This document shows positions 33,674 through 42,107 of a DNA stretch of 60,018 nucleotides, one piece after another (the stretch's first letter is position 1; every line of letters begins with the position of its first letter). The notes below the pieces were generated by a model. The model had not been told where the DNA came from and did no database searches. It saw only the letters and a program-made list of their open reading frames with translations. This stretch comes from 66-474 sp036279975 (GTDB lineage: Bacteria; Pseudomonadota; Gammaproteobacteria; Xanthomonadales; Rhodanobacteraceae): the NCBI GenBank assembly GCA_036279975.1, contig DASURP010000014.1, forward strand, positions 1 to 60,018, written 5' to 3'. The position numbers were made by a program, and so were the translations under genes.

Positions 33674-34249
33674 TCAGCGGACGAACTGCACGTCGGTCAC
33701 CCAGCCGTCCTGCAACTGCGCCCTGAAGGCCGCAACCGAGCCTTCGGCAGGATAAGTCCAGGCCTCGCCCCAGGCCGGGGCCTGCGCGCCCAGTGCCACG
33801 GCGGTGGCCAGCGGATTGCGCCCCCGGCTTGCCGGAAAGCCGCAGCGCCCGATCAACCCGGCGACGCTCAGGCCGGTGGTGATGTCGTTGAAATCGCAGG
33901 AACCACCCTGCCCCGTGAAGCCATGGCCGAGCATCCGTTCGCGCGCCAGCACGCCGCCGGAAAAATCCAGTCGCACCATCAGGCACTGCGGGCCGAAGTT
34001 GTAGTACCAGACTTCGCTCACCACGGCCGCGCCGGGTTCGGCCGGAGAGGTCACGCCCACCCCCGGATGCCCCACGTAGCGGTCCATGAAGAACGGCGCG
34101 CCGCAGTCGCCGCGGACCTGCGCCCGGGTTTCGCCCTGCTGCACGATGTAGGTGCCACAGCGCAGCGCCCACGCGCTGCGCGGCAGCAACAACGCCAGCG
34201 GTGCCACCAACAGCCACCACCATGTCCTTTGCGTGCGCGCACCCCGCAA
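33674..34249 (-). CDS. Exported DUF2845 protein
   Basis: The family signature is clear: LRCGTYIVQQGETRAQVRGDCGAP after the signal peptide, then VWYYNFGPQCLMVRLDFSGGVL. Members are small periplasmic proteins with paired cysteines, of unknown role. No ATG lies near the signal peptide; TTG 34249 gives a good one (MRGARTQRTWWWLLVAPLALL, cleavage after SAWA) and a 191-residue product, so I chose it. The C-terminal half GYFPAS..NPLATAV..WTYPAEGSVAAF-like region seems to repeat part of the fold. A longer upstream frame is not credible. Confidence 0.68.
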   Translation of the reverse strand: MRGARTQRTWWWLLVAPLALLLPRSAWALRCGTYIVQQGETRAQVRGDCGAPFFMDRYVGHPGVGVTSPAEPGAAVVSEVWYYNFGPQCLMVRLDFSGGVLARERMLGHGFTGQGGSCDFNDITTGLSVAGLIGRCGFPASRGRNPLATAVALGAQAPAWGEAWTYPAEGSVAAFRAQLQDGWVTDVQFVR

Positions 34250-34378
34250 TGAACTGCATCGGTTGTTCCAGTCTACGCCTCGACCGGCGTACGGGCCGGG
34301 CGGGACGGAAACGCCTGCGTTCGCCAGGCCCGCCGCCGCCGGCGACAATGCCGTCCTGGTCCCGCGCGGAACCCGCGC

Positions 34379-35272
34379 ATGCGTATCTGGAAACAACCCG
34401 TTGACCTCGACACCATCAACGCGTGGAGCGCGCGCACGCTGATGCACGCGCTCGACATCCACATCACCGAAGTCGGCGACGACTTCCTGCTCGGCACGCT
34501 GCCGGGGGACGATCGCACCTGGCAACCGTACGGCATCCTGCACGGCGGCGCCTCGGTGGCGCTGGCCGAAACCCTGGGATCGACCGCCGCGATGCTGTGC
34601 TGCGAGGATGGACACGCCACGGTCGGGCTGGAGGTCAACGCCAACCGCCTGCGCGCGGTGCGCGACGGAACCGTCACCGACACCGCGCGACCGATCCACG
34701 CTGGCCGCGGCACCCAGGGGTGGAAAATCCGCATCGAGAACGAGGCCGGCGAACCCACCTGCATCGCGCGCCTGACCATGGCGGTGGTGCCGAGTGGCGC
34801 GTTCGAGCTGCGGAAGCAACGCCAGCCAGAGCCATCCTCGTCCCCGCGCTGCGCGCGCGTTCGCTGCGCCGCCCTTCCTTTGGAAGGAGGAAGAAATGTC
34901 GGGGCGCAGCGCGCTTTTCCACCCCCTTCCGGCGGAAGGGGGGGCGCACGCGGCGGCGGGGGGATGCGGTCTCATCGCATGCGATCGCGTCAGCATAACG
35001 TTGGCTCCATTCCCGCGCCTACAATCCCCGCATGGACACGACCCTGCTGTTGGTTCTCGTCGCGCTGGCCGCCATCGCGGCCGTCCTTTTGCTTGTATTG
35101 CTGCTGCGGCCGCGTTCCGATCCGGCCTTGCGCGAACGGCTGGACGCGCTGCGCGGCGACAGCGAGCGCGTCGAGCGCGTGTTGCGCGAGGAACAGCGCG
35201 CGGCGCGTACCGAGCTGGCGGACACCCTGGACCGGCTCGGCGGCCAGATCCGCGAACGGCTGGGCGGGCTGA
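34379..35272 (+). CDS. PaaI/MenI-like hotdog thioesterase with read-through C-terminus
   Basis: Residues 1-140 match the MenI (YdiI)/PaaI thioesterase family: MRIWKQPVDLDTINAWS, GDDRTWQPYGILHGGASVALAETLGS, with the acid in LAETLG, and TVGLEVNANRLRAV. Family members hydrolyse aromatic acyl-CoA such as 1,4-dihydroxy-2-naphthoyl-CoA and end near here. In this gene no stop occurs; a palindromic repeat at 34872-34943 has replaced the natural end and the frame continues to 35272, 241 bp into rmuC in another frame. The ~157 extra residues are repeat-derived or antisense-like noise. The active domain looks intact. Confidence 0.75.
   Translation: MRIWKQPVDLDTINAWSARTLMHALDIHITEVGDDFLLGTLPGDDRTWQPYGILHGGASVALAETLGSTAAMLCCEDGHATVGLEVNANRLRAVRDGTVTDTARPIHAGRGTQGWKIRIENEAGEPTCIARLTMAVVPSGAFELRKQRQPEPSSSPRCARVRCAALPLEGGRNVGAQRAFPPPSGGRGGARGGGGMRSHRMRSRQHNVGSIPAPTIPAWTRPCCWFSSRWPPSRPSFCLYCCCGRVPIRPCANGWTRCAATASASSACCARNSARRVPSWRTPWTGSAARSANGWAG
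34872..34943. repeat. Hairpin dimer (CCCCTTCC family) inside the thioesterase frame
   Basis: Two hairpins, CCCTTCCTTTGGAAGG centred at 34880 and CCCCCTTCCGGCGGAAGGGGG-like centred at 34932, are 52 bp apart. The spacer GAAGAAATGTCGGGGCGCAG resembles the spacer in the 27852-27977 array. It lies just after the conserved thioesterase domain and removes its stop codon. Confidence 0.7.
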
Positions 35273-36300
35273 CCGCCGACAACGAGAAACGCCTGAACGA
35301 GGTGCGCGCGACGCTCGACACGCAGTTGAAGGCCTTGCAGTCCGACAACGCGATGCAACTCGACAAGATGCGCACGACGGTCGATGAAAAACTGCAGAGC
35401 ACGCTCAACGCGCGTCTCGGCGAATCCTTCGGCGTGATCGCCAAGCAACTGGAAGCCGTGCAACGGGGCCTCGGCGAAATGCAGGCGCTCGCGACCGGTG
35501 TCGGCGACCTCAAACGCGTGCTCAGCAACGTCAAGACCCGCGGCACCTTCGGCGAGGTGCGCCTGGGCGCCCTGCTCGAACAGGTACTCACCGCCGAGCA
35601 ATACGCCGCCAACGTCGCCACCATCCCCGGCTCGGACGAACGCGTCGAATACGCGATCCGCCTGCCGGGCGCCGATCGCGATGCCCAGGTCTGGCTGCCG
35701 ATCGACGCCAAGTTCCCCGTCGAGGACTACCAGCGCCTGCTGGATGCGCAGGAGGCGGCCGACGGCGATGCGGCGAATGCCGCCGCGGTCGCGCTGCAGC
35801 GACGCGTCGAGGCCGAGGCCAAGACGATCCACGAAAAGTACGTCGCGCCGCCGCACACCACCGATTTCGCCCTGCTGTTCCTGCCCACCGAAGGCCTGTA
35901 CGCCGAGGTGATCCGCCGGCCCGGCCTGTTCGAAAAAATCCAGCGCGACCACCACGTCACGCTCGCGGGCCCGACCACGCTGGCGGCGATCCTGAACGCC
36001 TTGCAGATGGGCTTCCGCACCCTCGCGATCGAGCAGCGCAGCAGCGAGGTCTGGCAGATCCTGGGCGCGGTCAAGACCGAATTCGGCAAGTTCGGCATGG
36101 TGCTGGAAAAAACCCGCAAGCAGCTAGACGCCGCCCGCAACACCATCGACAGCGCCGGCGTGCGCACCCGCGCGATCGAGCGCAAGCTGCGCGGGGTGGA
36201 AGAACTGCCCACCTCCGATTCGCAGGCCCTGCTGGGCGATCTTTCCGCGGACACGGACGACGACGATGGCTCCGAATCCACGGACACCGGCGAGGCTTGA
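35032..36300 (+). CDS. rmuC: RmuC-family DNA recombination protein
   Basis: The 422-residue protein has an N-terminal membrane helix (TLLLVLVALAAIAAVLLLVLLL), a long coiled coil (~25-150) and the RmuC domain: NVKTRGTFGEVRLGALLEQVLT, VWLPIDAKFPVEDYQRL, FALLFLPTEGLYAEV and TTLAAILNALQMGFRTLAIEQRS. The core has a restriction-endonuclease-like fold; RmuC limits recombination at inverted repeats. It ends in an acidic tail (DTDDDDGSESTD). Its first 241 bp are overlapped by the read-through thioesterase frame. It is 68 bp upstream of folE on the same strand. Confidence 0.93.
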   Translation: MDTTLLLVLVALAAIAAVLLLVLLLRPRSDPALRERLDALRGDSERVERVLREEQRAARTELADTLDRLGGQIRERLGGLTADNEKRLNEVRATLDTQLKALQSDNAMQLDKMRTTVDEKLQSTLNARLGESFGVIAKQLEAVQRGLGEMQALATGVGDLKRVLSNVKTRGTFGEVRLGALLEQVLTAEQYAANVATIPGSDERVEYAIRLPGADRDAQVWLPIDAKFPVEDYQRLLDAQEAADGDAANAAAVALQRRVEAEAKTIHEKYVAPPHTTDFALLFLPTEGLYAEVIRRPGLFEKIQRDHHVTLAGPTTLAAILNALQMGFRTLAIEQRSSEVWQILGAVKTEFGKFGMVLEKTRKQLDAARNTIDSAGVRTRAIERKLRGVEELPTSDSQALLGDLSADTDDDDGSESTDTGEA

Positions 36301-36368
36301 GACATGCCCAGCCCCGCCCGGGTGGCGCGCACGCTAAACTGGCCCGTTCAAGATCACGGAGACGTGCA

Positions 36369-37001
36369 ATGAGCGAACCCTGCAAGCCTTCCGATTGCGC
36401 CGCCCCCACGCCGACCACCCCAGCGGTCTCACGCGAGCAGGCGTTGGATGCGGTACGCACGCTGCTGCGCTGGGCCGGCGACGAGCCGACCCGCGAGGGC
36501 CTGCTGGATACGCCCAAGCGCGTGGTGGACGCCTATTCCGAATGGTTCTCGGGCTACCACGAGGACCCGCAGGAGTATCTGCGCCGCACCTTCGAGGAAG
36601 TGGCGGGGTACGACGAGATGATCGTGCTGCGCGACATCCAGTTCGAATCGTTCTGCGAGCACCATCTGGCCCCCATCATCGGCCGCGCCCACGTCGGCTA
36701 CGTGCCGGACGGGAAGGTGGTCGGCATCTCCAAGCTGGCGCGCGTGGTCGATGCGTTCGCACACCGCATGCAGGTCCAGGAAAAGCTGACCGCGCAAGTT
36801 GCCAACTGCATCAATACCGTGCTGGCGCCACGCGGCATCGGTGTCGTGATCGATGCCACCCACCAGTGCATGACCACCCGCGGCGTGCACAAGCGCGGCG
36901 TGTCGATGGTGACCAGCCAGATGCTGGGAAGCTTCCGCGAGGACGCGCGCACCCGTGCGGAATTCCTGAAATTCATCGACATCGACAGCGGCGGCCGGTG
37001 A
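36369..37001 (+). CDS. folE: GTP cyclohydrolase I
   Basis: FolE converts GTP to dihydroneopterin triphosphate, the first step of folate synthesis. The 210-residue protein has the zinc ligands Cys96 and His98/99 (ESFCEHHLAP) and Cys167 (HQCMTTRG), with GYVPDGKVVGISKLAR and TRAEFLKFID. The N-terminus bears a short Cys/Pro-rich extension. A GGAGA lies 8 nt before ATG 36369. Length and motifs are typical. Confidence 0.97.
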   Translation: MSEPCKPSDCAAPTPTTPAVSREQALDAVRTLLRWAGDEPTREGLLDTPKRVVDAYSEWFSGYHEDPQEYLRRTFEEVAGYDEMIVLRDIQFESFCEHHLAPIIGRAHVGYVPDGKVVGISKLARVVDAFAHRMQVQEKLTAQVANCINTVLAPRGIGVVIDATHQCMTTRGVHKRGVSMVTSQMLGSFREDARTRAEFLKFIDIDSGGR

Positions 37002-37054
37002 GCAGTCATTTGGCCGCCGCCATGTCCACCCATTTTGGCCGGATCAAAAGCACT

Positions 37055-37137
37055 GTCCGCGAAGCACGCGAAGGACGCAAAAAGTGAAAGCTCACGTTCG
37101 CTTGCCCTCCTTCGCGTTCCTGGCGTCCTTTGCGGAC
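37055..37137. repeat. 83-bp palindromic element (GTCCGCGAA.../...TTTGCGGAC)
   Basis: The left arm GTCCGCGAAGCACGCGAAGG is matched in inverted form by CCTTCGCGTTCCTGGCGTCC plus TTTGCGGAC on the right, so the whole segment can fold into one long imperfect hairpin. It fills the folE-MFS gap. Similar GCGAAGGACGCGAAGG elements are widespread in bacterial intergenic DNA. Confidence 0.65.
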
Positions 37138-37167
37138 AAAAGCTCTCGCTCGTTTGGACAATGAACA

Positions 37168-38439
37168 ATGAGCGAAGCTGAGTCGCTGGACCACCCGCGC
37201 CGCCGCGCCGCGGTGGTCTTCATCTTCGTCACCGTGACAATCGACATGCTGGCGTTCGGGATCATCATCCCGGTGCTGCCGCACCTGATCGTCGAGCTGA
37301 TCGGCGGCAGCATCGCCAAGGCCGCGGTGTGGTCGAGCGGCTTCAGCACCCTGTTCATGCTGATGCAGTTCGTCTTCTCGCCGATCCAGGGCGCCCTGTC
37401 CGACCGTTTCGGACGCCGCACCGTGATCCTGATATCGAGCTTCGGCCTCGGCGTCGATTTCATCGTGATGGCATTGGCGCCGGTACTGTGGCTGCTGTTC
37501 GTGGGCCGCGCGGTGTCCGGCATGTGCGCGGCGAGCTTCTCGACCGCCAACGCCTACATCGCCGACATCACCCCGCGCGAAAAGCGCGCCGCGGCATTCG
37601 GCCTGCTGGGCGGCGCCTTCGCGATCGGTTTCATCATCGGGCCGGCGCTGGGCGGCTTCCTCGGACACCTGTGGATACGCCTGCCGTTCTGGGTGGCCGC
37701 GGTGCTGTGCCTCGTCAACTTCTGCTACGGCTTCTTCGTACTGCCGGAATCGCTGCCGGCGGAGCGCCGTGCCGCGAAGTTCGACTGGCGCCACGCCAAC
37801 CCGCTCGGCTCGGTGCTGCTGCTGAAGCGCTATCCGCAGGTGCTGGCGCTCGCCGTGGTGTTCTTCCTGCTTGCGCTGGCACAGTTCTCGATCAACTCCA
37901 CCTACGTGCTGTACACCGATTTCCGCTACGGCTGGGGGCCACAAACGGTCGGTTACACACTCGCGCTGGTCGGCGTGCTGACCGGAGTGGTGCAGGCGGT
38001 GCTGGTGCGACGTTTCATGCCGAGACTCGGCGAGCGGCGGATGATCCTCACCGGACTTGCGTTCGTCGCCGTCGGCTATTTCGTGTTCGGCTTCGCCCCG
38101 GAAGCCTGGATCTTCCTGTCGGGAATTCCGTTCCTGTGCCTCGGCGGCCTCGCCGGGCCGCCCGCGCAATCGCTGATCACGCACCAGGTCGATCCCGCCG
38201 AGCAGGGCCGCCTGCAAGGCGCGCTGACCAGCCTGCAAAGCCTCGCCGGCATCTTCGGCCCGGCCCTGTTCGCCAACCTGTTCGCGCTGTTCATCAGCAA
38301 GCACGCACCGACCCCGCACCTGCCCGGGGTGGCCTACGTGCTGGCGGCGGCGTTGGTGCTGGTGGCGCTGGCGCTGACGGTGCGCGCGACGCGCGGCATG
38401 CCGCGGCACGTTCCGTCGGCGGAGCCGAGAGCGACTTGA
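37168..38439 (+). CDS. MFS drug-efflux-type transporter (TetA-like)
   Basis: The 423-residue protein has about 12 membrane helices. Motif A is GALSDRFGRRTVIL between helices 2 and 3, with a fainter half-repeat RFMPRLGERRMIL later, and the antiporter motif C region is GGAFAIGFIIGPALGG. The helix 1 stretch IDMLAFGIIIPVLPHL is typical of the TetA/DHA1 group, which exports drugs by proton antiport. The substrate is not predictable. It probably has its own promoter, lying at or after the 37055 palindrome. Confidence 0.88.
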   Translation: MSEAESLDHPRRRAAVVFIFVTVTIDMLAFGIIIPVLPHLIVELIGGSIAKAAVWSSGFSTLFMLMQFVFSPIQGALSDRFGRRTVILISSFGLGVDFIVMALAPVLWLLFVGRAVSGMCAASFSTANAYIADITPREKRAAAFGLLGGAFAIGFIIGPALGGFLGHLWIRLPFWVAAVLCLVNFCYGFFVLPESLPAERRAAKFDWRHANPLGSVLLLKRYPQVLALAVVFFLLALAQFSINSTYVLYTDFRYGWGPQTVGYTLALVGVLTGVVQAVLVRRFMPRLGERRMILTGLAFVAVGYFVFGFAPEAWIFLSGIPFLCLGGLAGPPAQSLITHQVDPAEQGRLQGALTSLQSLAGIFGPALFANLFALFISKHAPTPHLPGVAYVLAAALVLVALALTVRATRGMPRHVPSAEPRAT

Positions 38440-38501
38440 GCTCGACCCGCCACGGCCCCATGTGGACGTCTCGTGCACGCACCTGTGAGGATGTCGCAGT
38501 G

Positions 38502-38693
38502 ATGACTTTCCTGTTGTGGCTGCTGCTGCTGATTTTCTGCTGGCCGCTGGCACTGCTCGCGCTGGTGCTGTGGCCGCTGGTGTGGCTGATTACATTGCCG
38601 TTCCGCCTGCTGGGCATCGCGGTCGACGGCGTCTTCGACCTGCTGCGCGCCTTGTTGACGTTGCCCGCCCGGATCCTGCGTGGTCCTGGCTGA
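38502..38693 (+). CDS. Small membrane protein (63 aa), hypothetical
   Basis: The product has two hydrophobic segments, LLWLLLLIFCWPLALLALVLWPLVWL and LLGIAVDGVFDLLRALLTLPA, and so is probably a small inner-membrane protein. GTGAGGATG lies upstream of ATG 38502. No family is recognised. Leu-rich proteins of this kind occur beside many genes in G+C-rich genomes. Confidence 0.5.
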   Translation: MTFLLWLLLLIFCWPLALLALVLWPLVWLITLPFRLLGIAVDGVFDLLRALLTLPARILRGPG

Positions 38694-38842
38694 TCCGTGC
38701 GATCGTCCCTGACCGCCGCGCAACGTAAAGCCGATGCGACTGCAATCCCTTTGCTTCAGCACCACCAGGGCGGCATCCAGCCCTGACTTTTCACAACAGC
38801 CACTTCGTACCCAATCCCTCACTTTCAACCCGGAGTTCAACC

Positions 38843-39349
38843 ATGACCATCTCGATGTACCAGGCTTCCGTTCCCGTGTTCGCGCGCGCGCTGACCAATC
38901 TTTCCGGCGTGCTGAAGAAAGGCGAGGCGCACGCGAAGGCGAAGGGCGTCGAACCCGACAACCTGCTGCAGCAGCGCCTGATCTTCGACATGCTGCCGCT
39001 GGTCAAGCAGATCCAGATCGCCTGCGACACCGCCGCCCGCGGCGCCGCACGACTGGCGGGCGTCGAACCGCAAGCCTTTCCCGACACCGAAACCACGCTG
39101 GCCCAGGCGCAGGACCGCATCGCGCGCACCATCGGCTACATCAAGACCTTCAAGCCCGAGCAGATCGACGGCAGCGAAGACCGCAAGGTGGTGATGAAGA
39201 CGCGTCACGGCGACGTCGAGTTCGTCGGCCTCGCCTACCTCACCGAATACGCCCTGCCCAACTTTCTCTTCCACTGCACCACCGCCTACGACATCCTGCG
39301 CGTGGCCGGCACCGAGATCGGCAAAAAGGATTACCTGGGCAGCCAGTGA
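38843..39349 (+). CDS. DUF1993 protein
   Basis: The 168-residue cytosolic protein begins MTISMYQASVPVFARALTNLSGVL, the recognisable start of DUF1993 proteins, followed by FDMLPLVKQIQIACDTAARGAARLAG and AYLTEYALPNFLFHCTTAYDILR. The family is related to DinB-like four-helix bundles. Biochemical function is unknown. A clear terminator follows. Confidence 0.88.
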   Translation: MTISMYQASVPVFARALTNLSGVLKKGEAHAKAKGVEPDNLLQQRLIFDMLPLVKQIQIACDTAARGAARLAGVEPQAFPDTETTLAQAQDRIARTIGYIKTFKPEQIDGSEDRKVVMKTRHGDVEFVGLAYLTEYALPNFLFHCTTAYDILRVAGTEIGKKDYLGSQ

Positions 39350-39407
39350 CAACCCTTCCTGCCTGAGAAAAATCCGCCGCCAGATTTTCCCAAGGCGCGG
39401 CAAACAC

Positions 39408-39436
39408 CCCGCTTGCGAAAGCGGGGCGTTTATTTC
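39408..39436 (+). terminator. Rho-independent terminator after the DUF1993 gene
   Basis: CCCCGCTT (39408-39415) pairs perfectly with AAGCGGGG (39420-39427) across a GCGA loop, followed by CGTTTATTT. It is 58 bp after the stop. Confidence 0.8.
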
Positions 39437-39483
39437 GGTGCGCGGCAGCGATCGGGACACCAGGCGTCGCGGAGCCGGCGCGC

Positions 39484-39898
39484 GATTCGGCATGGCGCGG
39501 CAGGCGCCGACGCGGCTTCACTTGCCGGCGCTCGCCTTGAAGCATTTGAACGCGTTGTTTACGCTGGTCGCGTTGGTTCTGTTTTGCCGCGCACGCGCCG
39601 CCCAACCACTTCAAGGCATGGCTGCACCATCCGATGGCGGCGGGCACGGCGGTGTGGGCGGCCGGCCCCCTGATGGCGACGGGTTTTCTGCATGACGTGG
39701 TGCTGTTCGGCGCGTTCCTGGTGTGGGCGATCGTCGATTTCCCCGCTGGACGCGGCCGCGATAGGCTTGAAGGCACGGTCTACGCCGCCGGCACCGTGAA
39801 AGGCGACATCGGTGCGATCGTGATTGGCGTTATCGTATGGGGCGCTGTTCGCATTCTGGCCGCACGGCTTGCTGATTGGCGTTAAGCCGCTGGTTTGA
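39484..39898 (+). pseudogene. nnrU-like membrane protein, broken by truncation and two frameshifts
   Basis: Three overlapping frames together spell the second half of an NnrU protein. The first reads LKHLNALFTLVALVLF (ending near 39585). The second starts near 39600 with PNHFKAWLHHPMAAGTAVWAAGPLMATG and LHDVVLFGAFLVWAIVDF. A further shift near 39830 gives GALFAFWPHGLLIGVKPLV and a stop at 39896-39898. Intact NnrU proteins are about twice as long, with an N-terminal membrane half that is absent here; a terminator lies just upstream. NnrU is an inner-membrane protein linked to denitrification regulons. The remnant is probably silent. Confidence 0.72.
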
Positions 39899-39946
39899 TG
39901 GATCGAGATGTAATGGAACCAATCGGCGTCGCGCGTATCCAACCAG

Positions 39947-40843
39947 ATGGTCAAGGGTTTCGGGGGTGACGTGACTCAGCACAATTCGGCAAAAGGCAAG
40001 ATCATCGGTGCGGTCGTGGTGATCGTGATCGTCGCGATCGCGGCGTGGTGGTATTTCACGCGGATGCCGGGCGTGGATTTCTCGCGCCACGGACCCGAGC
40101 CATCCGCCCCGGCCACGGCCAGCACCGCGCCGCCGCCGATCGAACATCCCATCAGCGAAGTGCAAACGGCGCCTGCACCGGCTTTCACGGCCCCGCTGCC
40201 GCCGCTGGACTCCAGCGACGCCGCGGTGGCTTCGGCGCTGGCGTCGCTTCCGGGCACCGAGGGACTCGCCAAACTGCTGGTCGCGCGCGGCCTGGTCCCG
40301 CACATCGTGGCCACCGTGGACGCGCTACCGCGCCACACGATCGGTTCCAGCATCCTGCCGCTGCAAACCCCCGGGGGCGCATTCATCGCGGACACCTCCG
40401 GCGCCCAGCTGGTGCTGGATGCGAAGAACTATGCGCGTTACGACGCGTACATGGAAATCGCCGAGGCGGTGGATGCGCGTACCCTGGTGACTTGGTACGT
40501 GCACTGGTACCCGCTGTTCCAGCAGGCCTACCGCCAGCTCGGCTACCCGCGGGGCTATTTCAACGACCGCCTGCTGGTCGCGATCAACGACATGCTGGCT
40601 GCGCCGAACGCGCGTCCGCCGGTCGCACTGGTGGCGACCCCGGACGGTCATTACGCGTTTGCCGATCCGACCTGGGAGGCGCTGTCGGTCGGCCAGAAAT
40701 TGATGATCCGCATCGGTCCCGAGCACGAGCGCGCCCTGAAGGCGAAACTGCGCAGCATCCGCGCGTTGCTGCTGGGCCAGGCGCCGGCATTCCACGTGCC
40801 TGCCGCGGGCGCACCAGCGGAGTCAACGTCGAGCCCACATTAA
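39947..40843 (+). CDS. DUF3014 membrane-anchored protein
   Basis: The 298-residue protein has one N-terminal helix (IIGAVVVIVIVAIAAWWYF), a Pro/Ala-rich linker and the DUF3014 domain: LDSSDAAVASALASLPG, RHTIGSSILPLQ, YMEIAEAVDARTLVTWYVHWYPLFQQAYRQLGYPRGYFNDRL and QKLMIRIGPEHERALKAKLR. It probably faces the periplasm; function unknown. GTG 39971, with GGGGG close upstream, is an alternative start that drops eight residues. Confidence 0.83.
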   Translation: MVKGFGGDVTQHNSAKGKIIGAVVVIVIVAIAAWWYFTRMPGVDFSRHGPEPSAPATASTAPPPIEHPISEVQTAPAPAFTAPLPPLDSSDAAVASALASLPGTEGLAKLLVARGLVPHIVATVDALPRHTIGSSILPLQTPGGAFIADTSGAQLVLDAKNYARYDAYMEIAEAVDARTLVTWYVHWYPLFQQAYRQLGYPRGYFNDRLLVAINDMLAAPNARPPVALVATPDGHYAFADPTWEALSVGQKLMIRIGPEHERALKAKLRSIRALLLGQAPAFHVPAAGAPAESTSSPH

Positions 40844-40887
40844 CCTTGCCAAAGGCCTGTTGCGTTCCAAAGCTTGATGGCCTGTTT

Positions 40888-41033
40888 TCCCTCCCCCTCC
40901 GGGAGAGGCTGCCCGAAAGGCGGGTGAGGGTACACATTTGCGGTTCGCCGCAGGTACGCAGGCAACGCTACACCACGCGCGAACGAACCCTCATCCGGCG
41001 CTGCGCGCCATCTTCTCCCGGGGGGCGAAGGGA
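40888..41033. repeat. CCCTCTCCC/GGTGAGGGT palindromic element, intergenic copy
   Basis: The copy begins CCCTCCCCCTCCGGGAGAGG, contains CGGGTGAGGGT (40921-40931) and its inverted partner ACCCTCATCCG (40986-40996), and ends with TTCTCCCGGGGGGCGAAGGG. This two-hairpin plan is also found inside aceF (55961-56085) and lpd (57359-57502). Here it separates two convergent genes and touches the stop of the downstream one. Confidence 0.75.
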
Positions 41034-41036
41034 AGA

Positions 41037-41792
41037 TCAAAAGTGCAATGCGGTTTGGCCTTCCGCCGCCCCATCCGGCCCGAAGCGGCGCTCCTCGATT
41101 ACGCCACCGCCGTCGCGCGCCAGCGCGATCAGGGTGGTCGCGCGGGTGCCGTAGTCCTTGCCGCGCACGAACACGGACGACAGGCGCCGTTCCAGCTCCA
41201 ACCCGACCCCGGTGTCCGGCAATTCCGCGTCGGGGGCGGTGCTGGTGTCGGCAAGGGCCTCGAACATGGAATCGAAAGCCTCGCTGCCGGAGTCGAGCCA
41301 GCCACGCAGCGCCGCGGTCGCGCGCCGCACCTTCGGCCACGGCGCGTCGAGATCGCCGTTCGACAAGCCGTGCACGCCCGCGGGAATCTCCCGGCTGCGC
41401 AACCCGGGCCGGTTGGACACGAAGCACGCAGCGCCGCGGTCGAACAGCAGCAGGTTGAAGGGATGATAACGCGCGGCGTCCGCCGCCAGCATCGCCGCGT
41501 GCTGCACTGCCGTGGCCGCGCCGCGCAAGAAGTCCGTTACCAGCAGGCCGCGTGACGCGCCATCATGCGGCGCGCGCGGATCACGCACGTTGGTCACCAC
41601 GCAGGCACGCGTGGGAGCGAGCACGCCCATCCAGGTCCCGCCGGCCTCGAGGTCGCGACCGGCGAGCAGCCCGGGCGCGCCGGGCCATTCGTGCAGCGGT
41701 TCCGACGGCCGCGCATGCAGCTCGTCGCGATTGCCGATCAGCAACAGCCGCCAGCGGGGATGGGCGTCCCAGGCAAACGCAATCACGCACAT
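41037..41792 (-). CDS. NRDE/TANGO2-family protein
   Basis: The 251-residue protein starts MCVIAFAWDAHPRWRLLLIGNRDE, which gives the NRDE motif after an N-terminal Met-Cys like that of Ntn-type proteins. It continues LLAGRDLEAGGTWMGV, VTNVRDPRAPHDGASRG and GLSNGDLDAPWPKV. Human TANGO2 belongs to this family, for which a heme-trafficking role has been proposed; the bacterial role is unsettled. Its 3' end abuts the palindromic element. Confidence 0.88.
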   Translation of the reverse strand: MCVIAFAWDAHPRWRLLLIGNRDELHARPSEPLHEWPGAPGLLAGRDLEAGGTWMGVLAPTRACVVTNVRDPRAPHDGASRGLLVTDFLRGAATAVQHAAMLAADAARYHPFNLLLFDRGAACFVSNRPGLRSREIPAGVHGLSNGDLDAPWPKVRRATAALRGWLDSGSEAFDSMFEALADTSTAPDAELPDTGVGLELERRLSSVFVRGKDYGTRATTLIALARDGGGVIEERRFGPDGAAEGQTALHF

Positions 41793-42107
41793 CCGTCGAG
41801 CCTAGCGGATCGCCCCCGGGCCCGCCGGCCGGCCGCTTTCCCGGGTGCCAGACTCGAACGGGGAGCCGCCGGGCGCTCCGGCGATGCCGCGGCGATCGCG
41901 CAGGCAACCGGTGGACTGTCCGGCGCTGTGGACCTGCTGGCCATCTGGGTGGAGCGGTAGCGGCATCCGGCTTGGCCCGTTACCCCGGCGCAAACCGGAA
42001 CCCAAATGCCCGTCACCCCGGCGCAGAGCGTGCCCCGGAAGTGCTTCTGATCCGGGGCCGGGATCCATGTTCCTTGTTGCCGCGTTGGCGGAAATCCGGA
42101 CCCCGGC
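41793..42107. repeat. Intergenic region with CGTTACCCCGGCGCA-type repeats
   Basis: The region before envC holds no gene. CCCCGGCGCAAACCGGAACCC (without its last base, from 41983) and CGTCACCCCGGCGCAGAGCG (42006-42025) are tandem partial copies of the dispersed repeat also found at 23266. A further GATCCGGGGCCGGGATCC palindrome lies near 42050. The remainder shows nothing recognisable. Confidence 0.45.
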
